Shown here piece by piece: positions 1 through 5,032 of a stretch of 7,233 nt of DNA. The translations under genes and the position numbers were made by a program. The notes beneath the pieces were generated by a model, which was not told the DNA's origin, did not search any database, and was given only the letters and a program-made list of their open reading frames with translations. Each line of letters begins with the position of its first letter. Positions within the stretch are counted from its first letter, which is position 1. The DNA is from Lachnospiraceae bacterium (GTDB lineage Bacteria; Bacillota; Clostridia; Lachnospirales; Lachnospiraceae): NCBI GenBank assembly GCA_022798035.1, contig JAAWLS010000115.1, forward strand, positions 1 through 7,233. The letters run 5' to 3'.

Positions 1-138
1 CAACAGCAGGTATTTTCCCATTGAGAAATTGTACCCATAGCTGTCAATTTCTTTCTGCAAATCTGAAGGACGAAAGAGATAACGTTTTATTCCCTGTTTT
101 CTCCTCTGTTTTGCTTCTAACATTTTTGTCTTTCTCAT
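1..138 (-). CDS. Partial gene after the CpaF-like ATPase; possible TadB-like (T2SS F family) protein, 5' end only
   Basis: Only the first 46 codons are in the window; the frame is open to the left edge. The start ATG at 136-138 has a near-ideal ribosome binding site (AGGAGG at 144-149, 5 nt spacer), and an in-frame TAG lies just upstream, so this start is well fixed. The visible N-terminus begins MRKTKMLEAKQRRKQ and is strongly basic, then turns more neutral with FSMGKYLLL at the edge, which could lead into a first membrane helix. The gene begins 49 nt after the stop of the CpaF/TadA-like ATPase. In Tad loci the ATPase is usually followed by TadB/TadC membrane platform proteins, so a TadB-like product is the natural guess. 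That rests on position, not on a recognised domain. I see the gene start clearly; the function is inferred. Confidence 0.72.
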   Translation of the reverse strand, partial: MRKTKMLEAKQRRKQGIKRYLFRPSDLQKEIDSYGYNFSMGKYLLL

Positions 139-187
139 TTTCACCTCCTACAGCACACTGCTGCATTTTCAATCCCTCCCAATGATT

Positions 188-1270
188 TCATGCTTTCAAT
201 TGATTTATCAATTCCACGTCTAAGGGCTCGTAGGGACAAGTCTCCGGACATTGAAAAGGTTTTAAAATTCCTGCCCGAGTCAGGCGTTTCAGAATATCTT
301 TCGGTATGTTCTTCGAAATCAATTTTCCATCTTCCACCAGCATATAAATATTATTTTTCCCGTTTAAACGGTCGTAAAAACACATTTGGTCTATGTATCT
401 TTCCAGCATTCCTCTCTCATTTTCGTACTGACGGATTAATACCCCGACGCTGATAAATTCATAGATATAATTTTCCAGGCGGTCCGCGTCCTTAGACCTT
501 CCAATCATATTCATAATCCGGTCCGGCAGATTCCTGAGGTCATCCAAATGCAGCGTAGTAAACCCATATACTCCCGTAGACCATTGCTCCAGCAGATACT
601 GTACCTCCGTGGACCTGGCCTCTGACAATATAATCCACTTAGGATTCTGCCTCAAACACAGTTTAATGGCATCCGTATAGCTTAACTCTCTGCTCACCTG
701 CAGCTCCACACAGTCATTTTCTGGATTAATCTCATGAAAATGCATCTCCAGATTGTCCTCAATGGTAATCGCTCTCTGATTCGCAGGGATAAACTGGGAA
801 AAAAATTTCGCGCACTCTGTCTTTCCCACTCCCGGCTCTCCACAGAAAGCAAAATTCATCTTTGCCTTCACACAGTTAATCAGCAGGCTTAAAACCTCTA
901 CCGTGCAGTATTCACTGTCTAACATACTTTCTACCGTATGGCGCACCTTGGGCAGAGATTTCCGAATACAGATGCTTCGGCCGGACACTGCCGCTGACTC
1001 ATGCACAATACTGATTCGAAGCTCATTTGTCTCAGCTTCCAGCACATTATTTGCTTTATTAAAAGGCTTGTTCACCCGATTGGCAATCCGATGGGTAAAA
1101 CGCTCAACAAATTCTTCTGTTATGACATCATCTGCGCGGTACCTGCCTTTTTTCAAATCTGCAATCCACAATGTCTGGCCGTTAAAATCAATATCTGTCA
1201 CATTTTTGTCCTGAATGTACGGATAAAAAACTCCAAATTCTTCTTCCGTCAATTCCCAGTTGTATTTCAT
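188..1270 (-). CDS. CpaF/TadA-type (VirB11-like) secretion ATPase
   Basis: This is a 360-residue cytoplasmic ATPase of the type II/type IV secretion and Tad pilus family, which powers assembly of pilins or export of substrates. Visible motifs are Walker A GEPGVGKT (144-151), the acidic IEDNLE segment (170-175, the Asp box), RQNPKWIILSEAR (207-219, Walker B position) and the His box TTLHLDD (238-244). The N-terminal part (about 1-110) fits the divergent N-terminal domain of VirB11/CpaF proteins. The Walker B region reads IILSEARS where CpaF proteins commonly have a LVGE(V/I/L)RG-like sequence, so this is a divergent member. The frame opens at 1339, but I choose the ATG at 1268-1270 because GGAGGG lies 4 nt upstream and the upstream codons overlap an intergenic stem-loop. 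A 55-residue pilin-like gene precedes it and a partial gene follows, consistent with a Tad-like operon. Confidence 0.9.
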   Translation of the reverse strand: MKYNWELTEEEFGVFYPYIQDKNVTDIDFNGQTLWIADLKKGRYRADDVITEEFVERFTHRIANRVNKPFNKANNVLEAETNELRISIVHESAAVSGRSICIRKSLPKVRHTVESMLDSEYCTVEVLSLLINCVKAKMNFAFCGEPGVGKTECAKFFSQFIPANQRAITIEDNLEMHFHEINPENDCVELQVSRELSYTDAIKLCLRQNPKWIILSEARSTEVQYLLEQWSTGVYGFTTLHLDDLRNLPDRIMNMIGRSKDADRLENYIYEFISVGVLIRQYENERGMLERYIDQMCFYDRLNGKNNIYMLVEDGKLISKNIPKDILKRLTRAGILKPFQCPETCPYEPLDVELINQLKA

Positions 1271-1274
1271 ACTT

Positions 1275-1280
1275 CCCTCC
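1275..1280 (-). promoter_or_regulatory. Ribosome binding site deciding the start of the CpaF-like ATPase
   Basis: GGAGGG on the minus strand lies 4 nt before the ATG at 1268-1270. The upstream in-frame ATGs have no comparable site: one has AGAGGA directly abutting the start codon. This supports a 360-residue rather than a 383-residue product. Confidence 0.8.
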
Positions 1281-1291
1281 ATTCCTCTCAT

Positions 1292-1336
1292 TTTCCAAGT
1301 GGACAGCCGGAACCTGCCCAGGCTGTCCTTTGGAAA
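1292..1336 (-). other. Intercistronic stem-loop between the pilin-like gene and the CpaF-like ATPase
   Basis: GGACAGCC (1301-1308) and GGCTGTCC (1321-1328) form a perfect 8-bp stem with a 12-nt loop. It is extended by TTTCCA (1292-1297) pairing with TGGAAA (1331-1336) across a small 3/2-nt internal loop. In the transcript it falls after the pilin-like stop codon and before the ATPase ribosome binding site. No T-run follows on the minus strand, so it is not a standard terminator. A role in 3' protection of the pilin mRNA or in partial attenuation is inference. Confidence 0.65.
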
Positions 1337-1368
1337 CAACCGTATTGCTTCTTACTCTAGGCCTCTAT

Positions 1369-1536
1369 TCAAGCAGCAGGAATATTGCCTTTGGTGAATA
1401 AAGCTTCTATTACTCTCATAAAAGCTTTCTGCACCGGACCATCTACAGCCAGCAGAACACCCACTACTGCAATTAATGCAATAATTGCAACTGCAGTAAT
1501 AATGATTCCGCTGTACTCCTCGAAAATCACTTTCAT
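1369..1536 (-). CDS. Small hydrophobic pilin-like (Flp-type) protein, 55 aa
   Basis: This short gene starts at ATG 1534-1536 with a strong ribosome binding site (AAGGGGG at 1544-1550, 7-nt spacer) and ends at TGA 1369-1371. The product begins MKVIFEEYSG, followed by one long hydrophobic segment (about residues 11-31: IIITAVAIIALIAVVGVLLA), then a short polar tail with VDGPVQKAFMRVIEALF and ends GNIPAA. That is the size and shape of Flp/Tad pilins: a few charged residues, a possible cleavage Gly (G10), one helix, and a short C-terminus. It is not textbook Flp, because the Glu residues precede G10 and no Glu-Tyr follows it. The CpaF/TadA-type ATPase lies 98 nt downstream, and a promoter with a structured leader lies upstream. 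A longer overlapping frame (1352-1561) lacks a matching ribosome site. Gene reality is likely; the pilin role is inferred from shape and context. Confidence 0.72.
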   Translation of the reverse strand: MKVIFEEYSGIIITAVAIIALIAVVGVLLAVDGPVQKAFMRVIEALFTKGNIPAA

Positions 1537-1587
1537 AGAATTTCCCCCTTTCTGCGGACAAAATCCACTATTTTGTTGTTTTCATAC

Positions 1588-1673
1588 ATTGGTAATCGGC
1601 GAACTTTTATGCCAATTGACGAAGGATGATATAGGCTCATCCTTGTGATGTGTACCGGCAGAGAAATTGCCGG
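1588..1673 (-). ncRNA. Structured 5' leader of the pilin-like operon: three stem-loops, candidate riboregulator
   Basis: In transcript order the leader contains three stems. Stem 1 is CCGGCA/TGCCGG (1655-1660 with 1668-1673, 7-nt loop). Stem 2 is AAGGATGA/TCATCCTT (1622-1629 with 1637-1644, 7-nt loop). Stem 3 is ATCGGC/GCCAAT (1595-1600 with 1611-1616, 10-nt loop, one G-U pair in the RNA). CCAAT (1612-1616) can instead pair with ATTGG (1588-1592), which would exclude stem 3. The leader from the inferred start site is about 160 nt. I do not recognise the consensus of c-di-GMP, T-box or another common riboswitch class. The stems are seen directly; a regulatory role is inference. Confidence 0.45.
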
Positions 1674-1703
1674 CATTTAGATAGAATTGCTTCTGTGATT
1701 GGT

Positions 1704-1732
1704 ATTGTAAGCCCTGCTGCTGAAAAAAGCAA
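1704..1732 (-). promoter_or_regulatory. Candidate sigma-A promoter for the pilin-like operon
   Basis: On the minus strand, TTGCTT (-35, 1727-1732) is separated by exactly 17 nt from TACAAT (-10, 1704-1709). The -10 is one mismatch from consensus; the -35 keeps only the TTG core. It sits just after the mrp terminator and about 160 nt before the pilin-like start codon, as expected for a new transcription unit. Confidence 0.55.
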
Positions 1733-1760
1733 TTATATATTTTTTACAAATTTTTTCTGT

Positions 1761-1802
1761 AAAAAACAGCCTTGAAGAAAGCAAACCCGCTTTCTTCAAG
1801 GC
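1761..1802 (-). terminator. Intrinsic terminator of mrp
   Basis: GCCTTGAAGAAAGC (1769-1782) and GCTTTCTTCAAGGC (1789-1802) form a perfect 14-bp stem with a 6-nt loop. On the minus strand the stem is followed by TG and six T residues (complement of 1761-1766). It lies about 50 nt past the mrp stop codon. The other side of the stem has no T-run, so it acts on the minus strand only. Confidence 0.92.
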
Positions 1803-1853
1803 TTCCGGATGTCAAAAGACACCATTTTCCAATTAAAATTCTGCTGTAAAACG

Positions 1854-2702
1854 TTACAGATTTTCTATTTTTTTCACAGCTTCTTCCAGATAAGGATTTT
1901 CAATCTTATGAAAATTTCCTTCATCCGCCGTCTTGGCATACTCCGGCTCCAAAGGCATTTTGCCAAGCAGAGAAATACCAAGGTCTGATGCCGTCTCGTC
2001 AACATGGCTCTCGCCAAATAATTTTATCTCAGTTCCGCAGTCTGGACATTTCAAAAAACTGTAGTTTTCCACAATACCCAGAACCGGAATATCCATCATT
2101 CCCGCCATGTTGATTGCTTTTTTTACAATCAGCTGTACCAATTCCTGAGGAGAAGTCACAATGACAATTCCATCCACTGGAAGAGACTGAAATACGGTCA
2201 AAGGCACGTCTCCTGTTCCCGGAGGCATGTCCACAAATAAATAGTCCAAATCTCCCCAGTATACATCATGCCAAAACTGCTTTACGGTGGAGGCAATCAC
2301 AGGCCCACGCCAAACCACCGGGGCTTCTTCATCATCTACCAATAAATTCAGAGACATAATCTTTGTGCCGTCCTGCGCCGGCACCGGAAACAGACCCATA
2401 TCATTCCCCTCTGCTGGTCCGTGAACTCCAAACATTTTCGGAATGGAAGGACCCGTAATATCTGCATCCAGAATCCCCACTTCATATCCTTGTTTTCTCA
2501 TTGCCGTGGCAAGGGAAGCCGTCACAAAAGATTTACCCACTCCTCCTTTTCCACTGACAACGCCAATCACTTTCTTTACACTGGAAAATGGATTCAACTC
2601 TTCCGCAAAACTGTGAGGCGCTCCCCCATTCTGACTGGGACATCCCTCACAGCTCTCTCTTGAGCAGCTTGCTGCACTGCTGCATTCTTTATTCTCTGCC
2701 AT
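1854..2702 (-). CDS. mrp: Mrp/ApbC (Nbp35-like) Fe-S cluster carrier P-loop ATPase
   Basis: This 282-residue cytoplasmic protein belongs to the Mrp/ApbC/Nbp35 family, which binds and transfers [4Fe-4S] clusters to apo-enzymes in an ATP-dependent way. Visible motifs are the deviant Walker A GKGGVGKS (51-58), LDADITGPS (78-86), the family signature DMPPGTGD (158-165) and the CPDC cluster-binding pair (C219, C222). The N-terminus carries four extra cysteines (C7, C13, C18, C21), a short cysteine cluster reminiscent of Nbp35 but with different spacing. There is no N-terminal MIP18/DUF59 domain, unlike many proteobacterial Mrp proteins. The frame opens upstream at 2753, but the ATG at 2700-2702 has AGGAGG at 2710-2715 with a 7-nt spacer, so I start there. 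It appears monocistronic, with a leader above and a strong terminator at 1761-1802. Confidence 0.95.
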   Translation of the reverse strand: MAENKECSSAASCSRESCEGCPSQNGGAPHSFAEELNPFSSVKKVIGVVSGKGGVGKSFVTASLATAMRKQGYEVGILDADITGPSIPKMFGVHGPAEGNDMGLFPVPAQDGTKIMSLNLLVDDEEAPVVWRGPVIASTVKQFWHDVYWGDLDYLFVDMPPGTGDVPLTVFQSLPVDGIVIVTSPQELVQLIVKKAINMAGMMDIPVLGIVENYSFLKCPDCGTEIKLFGESHVDETASDLGISLLGKMPLEPEYAKTADEGNFHKIENPYLEEAVKKIENL

Positions 2703-3017
2703 TTTGCTTCCTCCTGATAATAAACTCCAGAACCCAAAGCGCGCTTTCTGCACTTTCGCGTTCTATTTTTTATATAAGCGCAACTTTTATTCTGCGCGTA
2801 GCTGCGCACTCTTTTTATTATAATCTTAATCCACAGATAAGTATACCCCTTTTCCTTTTTATTTTCCGATTCTCCGAAATTCCTGCCAAAATTAAATTTG
2901 CTTTTTTAATTACTTTTTGCAGCTATACAAACTCTCCCTGAAAACACTGGCTCATCCTCTTTCAAATAAATTTATACACTCCAAATTGCTGTTCCAAGAG
3001 GTTCTGAATAATTACTA
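2703..3017 (-). promoter_or_regulatory. mrp leader and intergenic region with GCGC dyads; weak promoter candidate
   Basis: This is a 315-nt stretch with no convincing gene. It holds a 12-bp perfect palindrome AAAGCGCGCTTT (2736-2747) and three alternating 5-mers, GCGCA (2778-2782), TGCGC (2793-2797) and GCGCA (2804-2808), whose neighbours can pair in two exclusive ways. A minus-strand TATAAT (complement of 2817-2822) is a -10 candidate, and TATACT lies a little upstream of it, but neither has a good -35. I found no clear terminator for the Ig-like gene upstream, so some read-through into mrp is possible. Confidence 0.4.
2710..2715 (-). promoter_or_regulatory. Ribosome binding site deciding the mrp start
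   Basis: A perfect AGGAGG lies 7 nt before the ATG at 2700-2702. This favours the 282-residue protein over the 299-residue frame, whose extra residues look like untranslated leader. Confidence 0.88.
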
Positions 3018-4025
3018 TCATTTTACAACTACCCGCATCCGGCTTTTCACTCCATCTTCACTGGCGTAAATATATGCCTTTCCCGGCTCATTTGCAGATA
3101 TGATTCCATTCTCATTTACAGAGGCAATGCTGGCGTTGGAACTGGAAAATACTGGTTTATTTCCAGATGAAACTGAGACCTTTACCTTCCTTATCTCACC
3201 AACTGACAGCGTAATTTCACTTTCTGCAAATTTAACGGTAGGTTTTTTTACCGTGACTTTACAGCTTTTACTCACACCGTCCACTGTTACCGTAATCACA
3301 GCGGTTCCATTTTTCACCGCTGTCACAAGACCGTCTGCTTCTACGACAGCGACGCTTTTTTTGCTGCTTTTCCATTTGGGAATACTTTTTGATGTAGATT
3401 TGACTGACAGACGAAACGTTTCGTTTCGATACAGAGAAATTGAACTTTTACTCAAACTGACGGCTGGTTTCCGCACGATGACTTTGCATTCTGCAGAGGT
3501 TTTATCCACCATAGCCGTAATGACAGCCATACCAGGCTTTTTGGCGGTAATATTTCCGTATTCATCCACCACCGCCACGCTTTTCTTGTTGGAACGGAAT
3601 GTCACTGGATGACCTGTGGAAGAGGTCACTTTTAGCTTAGCGCTGTGGCCGTTTTCCAATGAAATTTCTTTTTTGCTCAACTGAATTCTCGTCTTTTGAA
3701 CTTTTATGGTACAGCTGGCCTCTCCATTTTTAATTTTTGCCGTAATCTTTGCCGTACCTGCCTTCTTAGCCGTAATCTTCCCATACGTATTCACAGAAGC
3801 CACTTTGGAATCGCTGGAAGTAAAGGAGGGTTTCTTACCGTTTGACGTAACGGCCAGAAGATAACACTCATCTCCTATTTTCAGCGTCTTAGAATACATA
3901 TTTAAAACTACAATCTGCACACTGGAAGCTGCATAGGCTTTCATTGGCTGGCTTATAGAAATAAGCAGAACGGATATCACACACAATAGGGAAAATACTG
4001 TTCTTGAGATTTTTTTCTTTGACAT
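3018..4025 (-). CDS. Secreted protein with four tandem bacterial Ig-like (Big_2) domains
   Basis: This is a 335-residue exported protein. The N-terminus MSKKKISRTVF, a hydrophobic core (about 10-26) and a likely AYA-AS cleavage near residue 32 make a typical Sec signal peptide. The rest is four Ig-like domains of the Big_2 type (about 36-110, 111-185, 186-260, 261-335), each with a core like SVAVVDEYGNITAKKPGMAVITA shortened or varied. Equivalent residues are exactly 75 apart, e.g. the VAxV core at 75, 150, 225 and 300, and Cys at 105, 180 and 255. There is no LPXTG motif, cell-wall binding domain, catalytic domain or C-terminal helix, so the product is either released or held non-covalently. 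Such domains commonly mediate adhesion or act as spacers; the ligand is unknown. The start ATG at 4023-4025 has GGAGGA at 4031-4036; the frame extends 6 codons further up without a comparable site. It is preceded by its own promoter. Confidence 0.9.
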   Translation of the reverse strand: MSKKKISRTVFSLLCVISVLLISISQPMKAYAASSVQIVVLNMYSKTLKIGDECYLLAVTSNGKKPSFTSSDSKVASVNTYGKITAKKAGTAKITAKIKNGEASCTIKVQKTRIQLSKKEISLENGHSAKLKVTSSTGHPVTFRSNKKSVAVVDEYGNITAKKPGMAVITAMVDKTSAECKVIVRKPAVSLSKSSISLYRNETFRLSVKSTSKSIPKWKSSKKSVAVVEADGLVTAVKNGTAVITVTVDGVSKSCKVTVKKPTVKFAESEITLSVGEIRKVKVSVSSGNKPVFSSSNASIASVNENGIISANEPGKAYIYASEDGVKSRMRVVVK

Positions 4026-4030
4026 AAAAT

Positions 4031-4036
4031 TCCTCC
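4031..4036 (-). promoter_or_regulatory. Ribosome binding site deciding the start of the Ig-like protein
   Basis: GGAGGA lies 5 nt before the ATG at 4023-4025. Starting here puts the basic MSKKK stretch at the N-terminus, as expected for a signal peptide. Confidence 0.85.
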
Positions 4037-4092
4037 ATTTCAAATGGCAGGAATTCCGTTACACAATAGAATTTCTATCATATCAGAATCAG

Positions 4093-4122
4093 AAACCACA
4101 AAAGACAAATCTGTGGTTTGTC
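4093..4122 (-). promoter_or_regulatory. Overlapping alternative hairpins at the 5' end of the Ig-like transcript
   Basis: AAACCACA (4093-4100) and TGTGGTTT (4112-4119) form a perfect 8-bp stem. GACAAA (4104-4109) and TTTGTC (4117-4122) form a competing 6-bp stem that, in transcript order, is followed directly by TTTT. The two share bases 4117-4119 and cannot coexist fully. The dyad begins next to the -10 box, so it could be a protein operator or an attenuator-like RNA. The pairing is seen directly; the role is inferred. Confidence 0.4.
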
Positions 4123-4123
4123 C

Positions 4124-4152
4124 AATATAACACAGACTGTATGGTTTGTAAA
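4124..4152 (-). promoter_or_regulatory. Sigma-A promoter of the Ig-like gene
   Basis: On the minus strand, TTTACA (-35, 4147-4152) and TATATT (-10, 4124-4129) are spaced by exactly 17 nt, each one mismatch from consensus. The inferred start near 4117 gives a leader of about 90 nt before the start codon of the secreted Ig-like protein. Confidence 0.7.
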
Positions 4153-4178
4153 GATTTTTCTCACAAGATAGCATTCCC

Positions 4179-4256
4179 TCAGCCGAAATAGAACGGGGAA
4201 ATTCTTACAAATACAATTTCCTCGTTCTGTCCTGTCTGGCTGAACTGTTATCAGCC
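4179..4256 (-). terminator. Nested dyads after the ABC operon; possible weak terminator or 3' processing structure
   Basis: AGAACGGGGAAATT (4190-4203) and AATTTCCTCGTTCT (4215-4228) are complementary at 13 of 14 positions around an 11-nt loop. TCAGCC (4179-4184) and GGCTGA (4238-4243) can close an outer stem. The same GGCTGA can instead pair with TCAGCC at 4251-4256, right after the ATPase stop codon. No long T-run follows on the minus strand, so it is not a classic intrinsic terminator. The structure is clear; termination is inferred from its position. Confidence 0.45.
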
Positions 4257-4258
4257 CA

Positions 4259-5032
4259 TCAATTTCCGCACTCAATACTTATCTCATTAAATGTCTGCAA
4301 AATGTCCTCCACTTTCAGCTGCCTCTTCTCCTCCCCCTGACAGTCCATCACTGTATTACCCTGGTGCATCATCAAAAGGCGGTCTCCGTATTCCACTGCA
4401 TAGCGCAGATTGTGCGTTACCATAATAGTCGTCACCTTTTTCTGTTCCACAATTTTCCCTGTCAATTCCATTACGAGTTCTGCTGTTTTAGGGTCTAAGG
4501 CTGCAGTGTGCTCATCCAGAATTAGAAATTCAATGGGCGTCATAACGGCCATAAGCAGCGCCAATGTCTGCCGCTGTCCTCCGGAAAGGGAGCCCACCTT
4601 CGTCTCCATCTTATCTTCCAGTCCTAGATTCAGGCTCCGCAGCATTTCCTGGTATTCCTCCAGTTTATGCTTGTTTTTTCCACGTTTCAGCCCACAGCCT
4701 TTTCCCTTATTATCTGCAATCGACATATTTTCCAGAATTGTCATAGAAGGGCAGGTTCCCTTGGCCGGGTCCTGAAATACCCTGCCGATTTTTCTATGAC
4801 GCTCAAAGTCTTTTTTCTTCCCTATATCCTGTCCGTGAACCAGAATCTGTCCCTCGTCCGTGTCTATGCTGCCGCAAATCATATTCAGCATGGAAGTCTT
4901 TCCGGAACCATTGCTGCCTACCACAGACACAAACTGCTGGTCCGGAATGACGAGATTAAAATGTTCAAAGAGGCACAGTTCATTTACCGTACCTGGATTA
5001 TAATATTTCGTCACATTTTTTAATTCAAGCAT
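4259..5032 (-). CDS. ABC transporter ATPase subunit (TrpZ-like, COG1101 type)
   Basis: This is a 257-residue nucleotide-binding subunit that energises the permease encoded just upstream. Motifs in order are Walker A GSNGSGKTS (39-47), Q-loop VFQDP (Q87), signature LSGGQRQ (149-155), Walker B FLILDE (169-174), D-loop AALD (177-180) and switch His (H207, in VTHNLR). The DEHTAALDP wording, with His where most ABC ATPases have Pro (DEPT), is typical of the family that accompanies ABC_sub_bind lipoproteins. Its start ATG (5030-5032) lies inside the end of the permease gene, giving an 8-nt overlap and probable translational coupling; the ribosome site (AAGG at 5042-5045) is weak. It is the last gene of the three-gene operon. 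Confidence 0.95.
   Translation of the reverse strand: MLELKNVTKYYNPGTVNELCLFEHFNLVIPDQQFVSVVGSNGSGKTSMLNMICGSIDTDEGQILVHGQDIGKKKDFERHRKIGRVFQDPAKGTCPSMTILENMSIADNKGKGCGLKRGKNKHKLEEYQEMLRSLNLGLEDKMETKVGSLSGGQRQTLALLMAVMTPIEFLILDEHTAALDPKTAELVMELTGKIVEQKKVTTIMVTHNLRYAVEYGDRLLMMHQGNTVMDCQGEEKRQLKVEDILQTFNEISIECGN

Noticed and set aside
44..166. 40-residue minus-strand frame starting at 166, with a good GGAGGG site upstream
   Set aside because: It overlaps the better-supported partial gene starting at 138, is Lys/Glu-rich without recognisable features, and closes at 44-46. It may be a chance start or a minor coupling frame.
1352..1561. 69-residue minus-strand frame over the pilin-like gene
   Set aside because: It has an irregular Cys/Ser-rich composition with no hydrophobic or domain pattern and no ribosome site. 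The overlapping 55-residue frame has a strong ribosome site and a coherent membrane helix.
2588..2941. 117-residue plus-strand frame antisense to the mrp start and running into the intergenic region
   Set aside because: It is a low-complexity, hydrophobic product of AT-rich antisense sequence, with no ribosome site and no neighbours on that strand.
3412..3423. 12-bp perfect palindrome CGAAACGTTTCG
   Set aside because: It lies inside the Ig-like coding region, where it encodes an ordinary domain segment. Nothing around it suggests a site.
3100..3612. 170-residue plus-strand frame antisense to the Ig-like gene
   Set aside because: It is the antisense shadow of the repeated Ig-like domains; its Thr/Leu-rich repetitive product mirrors the real repeats.
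4078..4275. 65-residue minus-strand frame between the ABC ATPase and the Ig-like gene
   Set aside because: It covers the dyads and the Ig-like promoter, and its product has no recognisable pattern. Non-coding structure explains the region better.
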